Origin: Locusta migratoria
Lineage: Eukaryota; Arthropoda; Insecta; Orthoptera; Acrididae
Length of the DNA: 64,000 bases
NCBI GenBank assembly: GCA_026315105.1
Contig: CM048744.1
Span: 317,943,270 to 318,007,269 of the forward strand
Direction of reading: 5' to 3'
Below are positions 33,390-43,665 of the stretch, in pieces. The translations under genes were made by a program, and so were the position numbers. Below the pieces are notes generated by a model. The model was not told the origin of the DNA. It worked only from the letters and a program-made list of their open reading frames with translations, and searched no databases. The first letter of the stretch is position 1. Each line of letters begins with the position of its first letter.

Positions 33390-33795
33390 CGACTCTGCGG
33401 CCCCCTTAGAGGACTCCAATGCATCAGTAGCCGAAAGACTGTACTCGACAGAAAGACGACTTTTACGTAGCATCGGAAAACTCACAAGACTAACACCAAG
33501 TGACGACGTTTATGAAATCACTAGAGTTGAACCACTGCAAGACAGACTAGCCAAGCTGAGAGCGAGCTACGGGCGACATATACTGACCAAACGAGCTGAC
33601 GTGGAAGATCTACTAACGACAAAACCGAGTCCAACGAGAAGACCAAGGTTCAAATACATACAACCAGCGCGTACAGAAGCTCAATACACCTCCACGGAAT
33701 TCCCAGATCTAGCCCCAATCATGGAACCCTTGGTTAGAAACCTCTCCACACCACACCACCTCACTAAACGACAAAACAGACATAATCAATAGCCC
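33390..33795 (+). pseudogene. Probable LINE RT C-terminal fragment
   Basis: Within a 174-codon frame (33268-33792) the part from about residue 45 reads SVAERLYSTERRLLRSIGKL, TRLTPSDDVYEITRVEPLQD and RLAKLRASYGRHILTKRAD. That is the layout of the last part of Jockey-type RT proteins, after the thumb. The N-terminal third of the frame is the 16-bp tandem repeat, so the long frame is a junction product rather than one protein. A (CA)n stretch follows at once. Identification rests on general resemblance. Confidence 0.5.

Positions 33796-33797
<2 letters not shown>

Positions 33798-33840
<43 letters not shown>
33798..33840. repeat. (CA)n microsatellite
   Basis: About 21 CA units directly downstream of the LINE-like frame. 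Confidence 0.95.
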
Positions 33841-33844
<4 letters not shown>

Positions 33845-33908
33845 CAATGCACACAAGTACCAACACCACCCACACAATACATCCGTTCCCCTCCCAAGAT
33901 GCTTCAAC

Positions 33909-34111
33909 GCCGGCCGCGGTGGCCGAGGGGACTGAGGCGCTTCAGTCACGATCTGCACGGCCACTACGGTCGGGGGTTCGAATACCCCCTCGGGCATGGA
34001 TATTTGTGCCGTCCTAGTTCGTAAGTAGTTCATAAGTAGTTTGTAAGTTTAGGGACTGATAACCCCGTAGTTAAGTCCCATAAGCTTAACAAACTTTTTG
34101 AACATTTTTTT
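33909..34111 (+). mobile_element. SINE-A, full length, 11-bp TSD
   Basis: Complete plus-strand copy between GATGCTTCAAC at 33898-33908 and 34112-34122. Confidence 0.97.
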
Positions 34112-34122
34112 GATGCTTCAAC

Positions 34123-34789
34123 ACTTAACAACTAATAGACTATAAAGTACTGTAAATATTGTAAATACCCCCCTCTCTTCTCCCCTGGAACCTTTCAAAA
34201 TTCTCACAATGCAACTAATTCATAACGATCATGTTAGATCTCACAACACCTGTACAAGCCACAAAATTATTTACTTCGATTTTACTTTATATTTTCTTTA
34301 TCTATTTTATCTGATACCTGCTCTCATCTTTTAATTAATTTTTCTTCCTTTTTTCCTTTCCTTTTTTCAATCTATTTCATTTTCTTGGAAAATTTTAACA
34401 AATTATATTTTCATAATTGTAAATTGTATAACCAAACAATATGTGAGCACTGTTCAAATTGTAAAATGTGAAGTAATGAAAAATATTGTTATTTTTCTTG
34501 TTGTATATGAAAAATATTGTATAAAATATTGTAATATATATATAAAAAATGGACTTGTATACGTGCTGTCTCCGCGACATAAAATGTTTCTCATGCGGAT
34601 AAAAACACTTTGAATGTGCATGTAAAATGATCTGATACAAAACGAAACGAAGAATTATAGTTGAAAAATACTTTATTTTATTTATTTGTTATTTACTTTT
34701 TTTTACGACGAGCTTTTTTCCGGGGGTTTACTGACTTTGTGGACACATAGGACGCCACCGCTGGGTAATATCGACAAATAGTTCCTGGC
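34123..34789. other. Unassigned AT-rich DNA
   Basis: No recognised motif until the mariner fragment; the 5' part of that mariner may be decayed here. Confidence 0.45.
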
Positions 34790-34987
34790 AATAAAGGGGG
34801 CGACGCAACTTGAACATCCACCATACTCAGCGGATCTCAGTCCTCCAGACTTTCTTCCTGTATCATCGACTAAAACTCGCATTGAAAGGAAGGACATTTG
34901 ACGTTATTCCTGGAATCTAACGATACGTGACGAGCCTTTAGAACACCATCCCAAAGGATGACTTCGTGCAAAATTTCCAGGTATGTA
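34790..34987 (+). pseudogene. mariner transposase, C-terminal third (left part)
   Basis: Plus strand: LEHPPYSADLSPPDFLPV near 34810-34865, then RIERKDI and EHHPKDDFVQNFQ close to 34980. The PPYSxDLxPxDF word holds the last catalytic Asp of mariner transposases and is intact here. The rest of the C-terminus resumes at 36632 after the inserted TIR element. Frameshifts are present upstream. Confidence 0.75.
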
Positions 34988-36631
34988 ACTCTGTCAAACA
35001 GAGAGCGGGCAGCCCGCGCGGGCAGTTCGCGCGGGCACTGTGTTGCATTCTGGCTTACCGCCTCAGTCAAACAGGAAGCGGGCGTTCGCGTGCAGCGCGC
35101 AGGCTGTGATTTTCTGCAGAGTCCGCGGCGGGCAAGCGGGAGCAGTGAGGCGGAAAACACACAAACTGATCGAAAGCCATTCCTGTATGTCATACGTGAC
35201 CCAGAATACAAAAGTGCGTCAAAGAAGACAGGCAGTTGGAAGGAGATAGGCAGAAGTCTGAATCAAATAGGTATTAATTTATTTTTCATAATTACAAAGC
35301 AATGTATACCTACTTGTCCAATCCAAACTATTACATGAAAATGAATTAAGCGAAATATTGAAAATTACAGTACATTTCTGGTTGTGTTGTTCAAAATACA
35401 GTTTAGAAAACGTAAGAAAAACGATGTGGTTGGGCAAACATAAACGCAGACGGTGCAGTAGGTAATTATTGGTCAACTATACATACAACTTGATGCCAAT
35501 ACCTTGTTACTGGTTATTGACAAAATACGCAAGAAATTAATTTCTGTTTTAGTCTTAGCATATTCGAAAATGTATTAGCGTGTAGGTTATCAATCTGCTC
35601 CTCTTGTTCAGTAGGCACGTAGCTTGCATTGCAATGCATTGCTGCGGAGGAAATTACGTAGACAGCACGCTGCTTCCAAATCTTTATTAACAGCATTAGT
35701 TTGTAGGTCTATTGGCCCTAAAAAGACACGCCATTTTTCAACAAGAATTTCCACTACATGCCGTCTCTGCAGAGGCATTTATTGTAAATGGCCTTCTGAG
35801 GATCTTCCAAGGCTGCAGCTTTAGGAAAGGGACATATTAAATAATTCTGCAATTTAAACCATCACCTACTAACACGCGAGGCACACGAGCGCTTGTATCC
35901 TGCGATGGCTTTCGAGGCAGAATAATTTTTCCTTTTATAAATCCGTGCATAAATGTAGTGTTTTAAAAAATAACACTGTCACTATGTTTGCTCTAGCTGC
36001 CACATCAAAACCACAAAGACGTTATCATGATCAACAACCCCAAACGAGACAACTGATTTTTTTATAACAACAATAACTTGAGCCACTCTTTACTTGGACA
36101 TTTTATCCTTACATGCTTTCTATGTACTTGCCAAAGCAGTTAGCGAGACATTCGAAAATAATTGAAAAAACTGTCTTCACACAATCAAAGCTCTTTGCAA
36201 AGACGATGAAATTCACCATATTCTTCTCGTTTCATATTAATTTAGCCGCGGTGCAGTAGCCGAGCGGTCTAAAGCGTCTCGCTGCGGAGTGTGCGGTTGC
36301 TGGCCGTGGAGGTTCGAGTCCTCCCTGGGGCTTGGGTGTGTGTGTTTGTCCTTAGGTTAGTTTACCTAGGTTTAAGTAGTTTGTAAGCTACGGACTGATG
36401 ACCACGCAGTTTGGTCCGATAGATTTACAAACATTTGAACATTTGAACATTCATATTAATTTCATGAACTTATTTTCTTCCTTCTTTGAAGCAAGCTGAC
36501 TCTCACACTACAAGCGCCATTCAACAAGCGGAACGCCGAGCGCTGCCCGCGCTGTGTCTGACTGCTGCGGAACGCGACGGACAACAGCGCGTTCTGCCCG
36601 CGCGGGCTGCCCGCTCTCCGTTTGATGGAGT
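34988..36631. mobile_element. GC-rich long-TIR element inserted in mariner
   Basis: The left end reads ACTCTGTCAAACAGAGAGCG followed by GGCAGCCCGCGCGGGCA. The right end, reverse complemented, reads ACTCCATCAAACGGAGAGCG followed by GGCAGCCCGCGCGGGCA. The arms stay alignable for about 100 bp. The element is 1,644 bp, with no transposase frame that I recognise, and holds SINE-B at 36244-36449. It splits a mariner sequence whose two parts (34790-34987 and 36632-36735) are colinear with the mariner tail at 29030-29160. Target duplication is uncertain (TATG is a weak candidate). Superfamily unknown; a non-autonomous cut-and-paste element is the likeliest reading. Confidence 0.7.
36244..36449 (+). 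mobile_element. SINE-B, full length, 13-bp TSD
   Basis: Complete plus-strand copy with TTCATATTAATTT at 36231-36243 and 36450-36462. The Leu-like head has TAGCCGAGCGGTCTAAAGCG (A box) and GAGGTTCGAGTCCTCC (B box). The body has CTACGGACTGATGACC and GCAGTTTGGTCCGATAGATT, and the tail is ACAAACATTTGAACATTTG. Confidence 0.96.
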
Positions 36632-36735
36632 CTTTATGGAGGTAGCTATTTCAAAGAAAAGTAAGTTTACTTTAGTTCATAGTTTACATAGTTAATGTTA
36701 CAGGATTATTCGCCGAAGTTTATTTTCAGTGGTTG
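36632..36735 (+). pseudogene. mariner transposase tail and 3' end (right part)
   Basis: Resumes the mariner of 34790-34987: LYGGSYFKEK, then AGTTAATGTTACAGGATTAT and CCGAAGTTTATT. The same order appears on minus at 29030-29110. Confidence 0.7.
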
Positions 36736-36739
36736 TTAA

Positions 36740-37185
36740 TTTGGAAGACGAAAATGTACTGAGTCCTTTCTGACAGGAAATCACGAACAAATCTCACAAC
36801 TGAGACGATATTTCACGAGCACGCAACTGATTAGAAGACGCTTGTGAATTACAGCGTCAAAAGCCTGGAATCGATTTGAAATACCTTTTCGATAGCACGC
36901 ATCACTTCATGTGAGTAAAGAGCTAGTTGTGTTTCACACGAACGGAACGATACTTTCTTTATCCGTGTTGACTATGGGTCAATAGGCCGTTCTCTTCGAA
37001 GTAGTTCATAATATTTGAGGAAAGTATATGTTCTAAAATCCTGCTACAAAGTGATGTCAATGATATAGGCCTCTAACTTTGCGCATCACTACTATTGCCT
37101 TTCTTGAATACTGAAATGACATGTGCAACTTTCAAGTCTTTGGGTACGTATCTTTCGCTGAACGAGCGGTTGTATATTAGCTTGG
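36740..37185 (-). pseudogene. LINE RT N-terminal fragment
   Basis: Minus strand: NRSFSERYVPKDLKVAHVIS and VFKKGNSSDAQ, then RPISLTSLCSRILEHILSSN, IMNYFEENGLLTHSQHG. This is the RT finger region of a CR1/Jockey-type LINE, with stops and small deletions. Confidence 0.8.
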
Positions 37186-37196
37186 TATGGAGCTAT

Positions 37197-38220
37197 TGCA
37201 TCAGCATACAATCTGGCTAATCAGGAGTATCTTGAAGAGAAACGCAAGGCCGTAGAACAATGTATAACTACGGGAAAGATAGACACCGCCTACAGAAAAA
37301 TGAAAGAGACATTTGGAGATAAGAAAAGCAGGGTATGAATATGAAGGACTTAGATGGACCACCAGTACTAAGCAAAGATGGGAAAGCTGAAAGGTGGAAG
37401 GAATATATAGCAGGCCTGTCCAAAGGAATGAACTTGAAGGCAGCATTCTAGAAATGTAAGACGAATTAGAGTAAGACGAGATAGGAGATACTATATCGCG
37501 AGAAGAATTTGACAGAGCACTAAAATGTTTGAGTAGAAACAAGGCCCCTGGAGTAGATGCCGTTAGACTGAACTCATATCATCGTTAAGAGAGACATTGA
37601 TGAACAAATTGTTCCACCCGGAATGCAAGATGTATGAGACAGGGGAAATACCGTCAGATTTCAAGAAGAATACTGTATAGTGATTCCAGTACCTAAGAAA
37701 GCAAGTGCAGATAAATGTGAAAATTACAGAACTATCAGTTCCATAAGTCTTGGTTGGAAAATACCAACACGAATTATTTACAGACCAATGGAATAAATGT
37801 TCAAATGTTTGTTAAGCTTATGGGACTTAACTACGGGGTCATCAGTCCCTAAACTTACAAACCACTTAACTACCTCATACTAATGACGGCACAAATATCC
37901 ATGCCCGAAGGGGAATTCGAACCCCCGACCGTAGTGGCCGTGCAGACCGTGACTGGAGCGCCTCAGTCCCCTCGGCCACCGCGGCCGGCACGAATGGAAT
38001 AACTGGTGGAATCCGACCTTGGGGAAGATCAATTTGAATTTAGGAGAAATGTAGGACCACGCAAGGGAATACTCCCATTACGACATAGAAGATAAATTTA
38101 GGGGAGGGAAACCTACGTCTTTAGCATTTGTGGACGTGGAGAAAGCTTTTGACAATGTTGACTGGATTACATTTCTTCAGATTCTGAACGTAGCTGGGGT
38201 AAAATATAGGAAGCGAAGAG
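37197..38220 (+). pseudogene. RTE-like LINE copy, first part
   Basis: Plus-strand copy of the 50751-54041 family, 5'-truncated. It encodes VEQCITTGKIDTAYRKMKET at about 37255 and after several shifts VDVEKAFDNVDWITFLQIL at 38125-38190, the first RT catalytic region. SINE-A 37797-37992 is nested. The copy stops at 38220, where a 940-bp segment intervenes, and resumes at 39161. Confidence 0.88.
37797..37992 (-). mobile_element. SINE-A, full length, 10-bp TSD, in RTE copy
   Basis: Complete minus-strand copy between AATGGAATAA at 37787-37796 and 37993-38002. Confidence 0.96.
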
Positions 38221-39160
38221 TACAACAGGAAAAATTCTATAGGGGGTTTGTATTTACCTGTCCTATATTATTTTTATTCCTCCTCCATGTTGCAATGGAT
38301 GACGCACAACAGTTTGCGTTTGTACCGCAATGACAGTGTACGCGAGGGCTGTAGTTACTCCCCACTGCACTGTGTGGAGAGTAGAAACTCTTGTTCACCA
38401 ACCTGACGTCTTTTATAGGTGTCCCCACACAGATGATAGAACGCAGGTCGGAGTTCTTGAAGTGAGGCTGAAATTATTAAACTACTGGCAGTAACTCAAC
38501 TAATTACGGAATAATACTGAAATTCTTGGGCTGCCAGCTAGTTTTATTTAAAGAATGCAGAAAACTAGCAAACCGCATAATACTTTACATTTGCCACACA
38601 CTGTTTAACTCAAAGTTCAATATATTGCCATTTTTCATTGTTCTAAAATAATTAAACTATATCTTATGACCGCCTGCATGTTACTCCTGCGAGTGCGTGT
38701 CCTGGACTGAAGTTTGGCGGCTCGATGCAAGGCTGCCTTCGCTCCGCAGTTTGGCGCGCAAACATGGCCGCCGTGCATCGTCCGTCTTATATTAATTATT
38801 GTGTTTATTAATTTTGCTATAGTTAATACAAGTTATTTACTCAAGGCATAGCTTGGCATTGTGAGGTTTTCTAAATTGAGTTTGACTTGTAATCAATAAT
38901 TAGTTTATTAAGTATTACTGAATATATGATGGCGTTTTGGCGCGGGACAGCCAGTACTAAGCCAATCTGCGCCTGTCGCTCGGGGACTTCCCTAGAATTC
39001 GGAGAAACTTGCCAGTGCTCTTTCTCATGAGAGCCCGACCTATTGTACCACCTGTCGTGGTTCTCACCAGCTTTTGCCATCTGTCGTCTACTGGTTCTAA
39101 CCGGGTGTACTGAAGCAATACTCAGATCTTAATATGATGTCTTTAAGCCAAAAATATTAC
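38221..39160. mobile_element. Untyped 940-bp insertion in RTE copy
   Basis: The RTE copy is colinear with the full-length element on both sides. AAGAG occurs at 38216-38220 and 39161-39165, consistent with a 5-bp target duplication. I see no coding sequence, no tRNA head and no convincing terminal inverted repeat. A 5-bp duplication would fit an LTR-type insertion, but the ends are not TG/CA. Confidence 0.5.
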
Positions 39161-39425
39161 AAGAGCTATATTCAACTTGTACAAAAACCAAACAGCAACT
39201 GTAACCGTTGAATGACATGAAAAGGTCGCAGTGGTAGGGAAGGGAGTAAGACAGGGTTGTTGTTCAATATATGCACTGAGCAAGCTGTGAAGGAATGCAA
39301 GGAAAAATTTGTAGAGGGAATTCCAGTCCAGGGAGAGGGAATAAAAACTTTGCGGTTTGCTGACGACATAGTAATTCTGTGTCCTGAAAGGAAGATATAA
39401 TATCAACATTAAGAAGACTAAAACG
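39161..39425 (+). pseudogene. RTE-like LINE copy, second part
   Basis: Resumes the copy at 37197. Words are KTGLLFNICTEQAVKECKEK, then GEGIKTLRFADDIVIL (catalytic FADD at about 39355). It ends abruptly at a Tc1 fragment and lacks the C-terminal part. Confidence 0.88.
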
Positions 39426-39429
39426 AGAG

Positions 39430-39757
39430 TAATAGTTGTGTCCCACACATGCACAATTGGGGACATACCTGGAGAACATGCTGGCCAGGGTAGTTGACGT
39501 ACGCCTTGAAGAGCACATTAGGTGGTACGGGATATATGAAGACGTGCATTGTTCTGTTGGAAAAACATATCGCCTTGTTGGTCCATGAACGGTAGCAAGA
39601 GGGGCTGAATGATGGTTTTAATGTACCATGCATTGTTCAATGTCCCCTCGACGATCACTAGGGGAGAAGATCTATTGTAGGATATAACTACCCACACTAT
39701 GATGCTGGTTGTCGGCCCCATGTGCCTCTGTCGTATACACTTATTAAGTAAAATCAT
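39430..39757 (-). pseudogene. Tc1-like transposase core fragment
   Basis: Minus-strand frame with HMGPTTSIIVWVVISYN, VIVEGTLNNAWYIKTIIQPL, FMDQQGDMFFQQNNARLH, and in another frame SPIVHVWDT. It is the family of the fold-back element at 4945-6402. The catalytic DNA(R/L)PH Asp reads Asn. No terminal repeats are present on either side. Confidence 0.85.
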
Positions 39758-40361
39758 GTAGTTTCAAGAAACACATCTATATAAATAAACTTTAAAAATA
39801 AAAATACGTCTCTAAACACTGAATTTTATTCGAGTTACAAGAAATAGAAAATGTTTCTTTGTTTCAAATTTGTTTCTTTCAGGAAAGAAACATAAAAACG
39901 TAAATAAGAAAAAGACTTTCGAGATGGCGTTAAAAATTTTTTAAATCGGGTTTTTATATAAAAAGAATATTTTTGTAAAATTGAGTTATTACAAAAGCTA
40001 CAACTATGTAGAAGAATTCAAAAAGCCAAAACCATTCGAAATACAAAATATAATCCAAATCGTTACAGCCGTGTCTGGTATTCGTGAAATATAAATGTAC
40101 AAAAATTGTTCGTTTAAACATATCACGTGTAAACTGTATAAATGACGTGTGTTCGTTTCACTGCACCTGCAACGCTTAAGAAGTACGTAATTTTTCATCA
40201 TACTTTGTTGATGTTAATCGTGTGTATTGGCAGCTGCGTATTTCGCTGCGTTTCGTCTCTGTCATCTGTAATTCGTAAATAATAATTAACGGCTCGCGGT
40301 CTTCGTTCTGTGCTTCCTTTGTTCATACGCGTCCTCCTACTACTTTCTGGCTTTCGTAAAC
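39758..40361. other. Unassigned AT-rich DNA
   Basis: No recognisable feature. Confidence 0.5.
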
Positions 40362-40660
40362 ATTCGACACGATTCGCCAGTTGCCTTCGTATCTTGCCTT
40401 GCCTTGCCTTGTATCTTGGAATCGTCACGAGGTAGACGATTGTTTTGTACGACGATTCGTCCCCCTCTCGACTGCTCTCCCGCATTCGGCACGATTCGGC
40501 ATGATTTGGCAGTCGCCTTCGAACCATAATTCGTTAGAACTTGGAATATTCACGAGACAAACGATTCTTTTGAACGACGATTCGTTCGGATCACGATTCG
40601 ATTCTTTATTCGTTCAAGTGAACGACTCATTCACGTAGCACCATAACTCTACTGCAATGT
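40362..40660. repeat. CGATTCG-rich tandem region
   Basis: Two imperfect units of about 110-120 bp (40362-40463, 40485-40591) share CACGATTCG, AGT(T/C)GCCTTCG, ACGATT and GACGATTCGT. A CCTTG-type short repeat is nested at 40395-40412. The run of GAACGA/TTCGTT words towards 40640 resembles the terminal part of some DNA transposons, but no partner end was found. Confidence 0.5.
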
Positions 40661-40704
40661 CCCTGCTATTACTGCCACGCCACATTGACCCACGCCTAGC
40701 AAAT

Positions 40705-43180
40705 TTGATTTCAGAAAGGACTTCCTAATATTTAAATTAATATGGGATGTTAACAAATTTCCCTTCCTCAGAAACGCTCTTCTTCCCATAGCCATTTTGC
40801 ATTCCTACATCTTCTACATTTCGACGATCAGAAGTTATTTTGCTGCCCAAATAACAAAACTCATCCACTACTTTTATTGTCTCGTTACATAATCTAATTC
40901 CTTCAGCATCGTCTAATTTTCTGTCACTGCATTCCATATCCGTTGTTTTACTCTTGTTAATGTTAATCTTATACCCTCCTTTCAAAACACTGTCCGTCCG
41001 TTCAACTGCTCTTCCTGGTCCTTGGCTGTATCTGACAGAATTGCTATGTCATCGGTAAACCGCAAAGTTTTTATATCTTCTTCCTGAACTCTAATTGCTT
41101 CTCCAAATTTCTTCACAGATTGCTCTATGTACAGACTGAAGAACATTGGCAACATGCTACAACCCTGTCTTAATTTCACACAACTGCTTCCTTTCATGCC
41201 CTTCGATTCTAATAACTGCTGTCTGGTTTTTGTGCAAGTTGAATAAAACGCTTCGCCCCCTATATTTTATCCCTGTTACCTTCAGAATTTGAAAGAGTGT
41301 ATTTCCGTCAACATTGTCAGAAGCTTTCTCCGGATCCACAAATTCTGAAAATGTATGTTTTCCCTTTCCTTAACCTAGCTTTTAACACTTAGTAATTTGA
41401 GTATTGCCTCTTGTGTTCTTACATTTCTCCTATATCCAAACTGATCGTCCCAAAGGTCGGATTCCACCAGTTTTTCAATTCGCTTATGAATAATTCGTGT
41501 TAGTATTTTGATTTTGCAACCATGACTTATTAAACTGATACTTCTGTAATTTTCACACTTGTCTGCACTTTCTTTGATTGTAATTGGAATAACTATATTC
41601 TTATTGAAGTTGGAGGGTATTTCGCCTGTCTTCCTTCCTCCTTTCAGCTTTACCTTCTTTGCTTAGTACTGATTTTCCATCTGAGCTCTTGCTATTCATG
41701 CAGATGTTTTTCTTGTCTCCGAACGTGTCTCTTATTTTCCTCTAGTTATACATTGTTCTAGGGTCTTGTATTTGTCCTCTGACCACTATTGCTTAGTCTG
41801 CATTTCCTGTCAATCTCTTTTTTCAGCCGCCTGTACTCCCTTTTGCCTTTTCCACTTGATGCATTTTTATATTTTCTTAATTCATCAGTTAAGCTCAGAC
41901 TCTCCGGTGTTATCCAACGACTTCTATTAGGCCTAGTTCCCCTACCTATACGATCTTCTTCGGCTTTCACTACTCTATATCTCAAAGCTACCCATTCTTC
42001 TTCTACTGTATTTCTCCCCCCCCCCCCCCTTCCCGTTTCGGTCAATCCTTGCCTAATGCTGCCTCTGAATCTCTCAATAACCTCTGGTTCCTTCAATTTA
42101 TCCATTATACCTTTGTCAGTTTCTTACGTTTTTATCTACGGTTGATAACCAGTAAGTTATGATCATAGTCTATACCTGCCTCTGCGTATGTCTTAGAGTT
42201 TAAAACCTGGTTTCTAAACCTTTGCTTTACCATCATAAAGTCAGTTTGGTACCTTCCTAGTGTCTTCTGGTCACGTCGACGTATATGACCTTCTTTCACG
42301 ATGATTAAACTAAGTATTTGTGATGATTAAATTGTGCTCTGTATAAAATTCTACCAAGCGATCTCCTCTTTTATTACTTTTCCTTAGTCCGTATTCATCT
42401 ACCTCATTTCCTTCCCCGTCCCTTTCCTACTACTGAGTTCCAGTTCCCCACCACACTCGAGTTTTCCTTTCCTTTAACTGTCTGAATAATTTCTTTTATC
42501 TCCTCATGCATTTCTTTGATCCCCTCATCATCGGCAGAACTAGTTGGCACATAAAGTTTTATTTCTGTGATCGGTGTCTGTCTTCGCAATGAGAGTGCGT
42601 TCATTGTTCTGTTGATAGTAACTTACCCGCATTCCTATTTTGTTATTCACTATCAGATCTACTTCTGCGTTACCACAAACCGATTTTAAATTTATTATTA
42701 CCCTGTACTTACCAGACCAGAAATCCTGTTCCTATTTCCACCGAACTTCACTAATCCCTGCTTAAGATAACTTCAACCTATGCATTTTCCTCTTTAAATT
42801 TTCTAACCTTTCTATCCGATTAAAGGATATAACAATCCACGCTTCGACCGCAGAATGCCTGCTTTGTTTCTCTTGATGACTACATCCTCCTGAGTAGTTC
42901 CCGCCAGCAGATCCGAATGAGGGACTATTTGTTCCTCCGAAATATTTTACCCATGAAGACGCCATCATCACATATTCATACAGTAGAGGTGCATGTCCTC
43001 GGGAAAAGTATAGACTGTAGTTTCTCCTTGCTTTCAGCCGTTCGTAGTAACCGCATTGCATAGCCATGTTAGCTGATGTTACAAGGCCAGCTCAGTGAAT
43101 CATCCAGACTGTTGTCCCTCTAACTCTATCATTGAGGCACGAAAGCCACCCCACCTCGGCAATGTCTGTGGTCACCGAGT
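40705..43180 (-). pseudogene. RTE-like LINE copy, long, 3'-truncated
   Basis: Minus-strand copy of the family at 50751-54041. On minus from 43180: a 5' UTR with ACAGACATTGCCGAGGTGGG, an ATG at about 43067 opening YERLKARRNYSLYFSRGHAP, endonuclease words VVGNWNSVVGKG (42410-42440), linker IERFRGSIRQGLTETGRGGG, RT DPEKASDNVDGNTLFQI (the usual AFD reads ASD), LRFTDDIAILS (FADD reads FTDD) and KVVDEFCYLGSKITSDRRN. It lacks about 110 bp of 5' UTR and the last 430 bp or so of the element. Many shifts; dead. Confidence 0.92.
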
Positions 43181-43424
43181 AAATATGCGTACCCTGATCA
43201 CTGATCATTATATCGTTGCATCAGTAACCCTTCTTCAAACCGAATAGTGCAAACCTGGGACGACACACACTGCACACACAAGAAAGTATTGAAAAATATA
43301 TTTAGTACAACAATAATCAATAATGAAGTAGTAACAGAAATGACTCCAAATGCAACGTCGTAAGAGTATTGTCAGTAAAATCGTAAAGGTTGAATGGCAA
43401 AACTCCTTGTAACAATCAAAATTA
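43181..43424. other. Unassigned
   Basis: No recognisable feature between two LINEs. Confidence 0.4.
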
Positions 43425-43665
43425 ATTTGAAAATAGAATGAAAGACGGTAATTCCAGCCTGAAGTGCTTCACGTGGGTCACATCATCCGTTGGGATTTTC
43501 TGTGATCTCTCAAAGGCTTTTGAATGTGTAAATCATGGGATTCTTCTAGATAAGCTTAAGTATAGTGCTATGAGTGGGACAGTGCGAAAATGGTTTAAAC
43601 CATACTTAACTGGAAGAGTGCAGAACATTGAATTAAGCAGTTCACATGATATTGCAACGGGGTGA
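43425..43665 (+). pseudogene. LINE RT fragment, first part
   Basis: Encodes VGIFCDLSKAFECVNHGILL, DKLKYSAMSGTVRKWFKPYL and TGRVQNIEL. It is the family of the relic at 1-1390. The continuation is at 45055. Confidence 0.88.

Noticed and set aside
33268..33792. One 174-codon host protein
   Set aside because: The N-terminal third is the 16-bp tandem repeat and the rest resembles a LINE C-terminus; the frame is a junction artefact.
33798..33840. Telomeric or satellite array
   Set aside because: Simple CA dinucleotide repeat only; no TTAGG-type telomere repeat occurs in the window.
33798..34033. Minus-strand frame with a Cys/Val repeat
   Set aside because: The repeat is (CA)n read on minus, and the rest is the SINE-A sequence.
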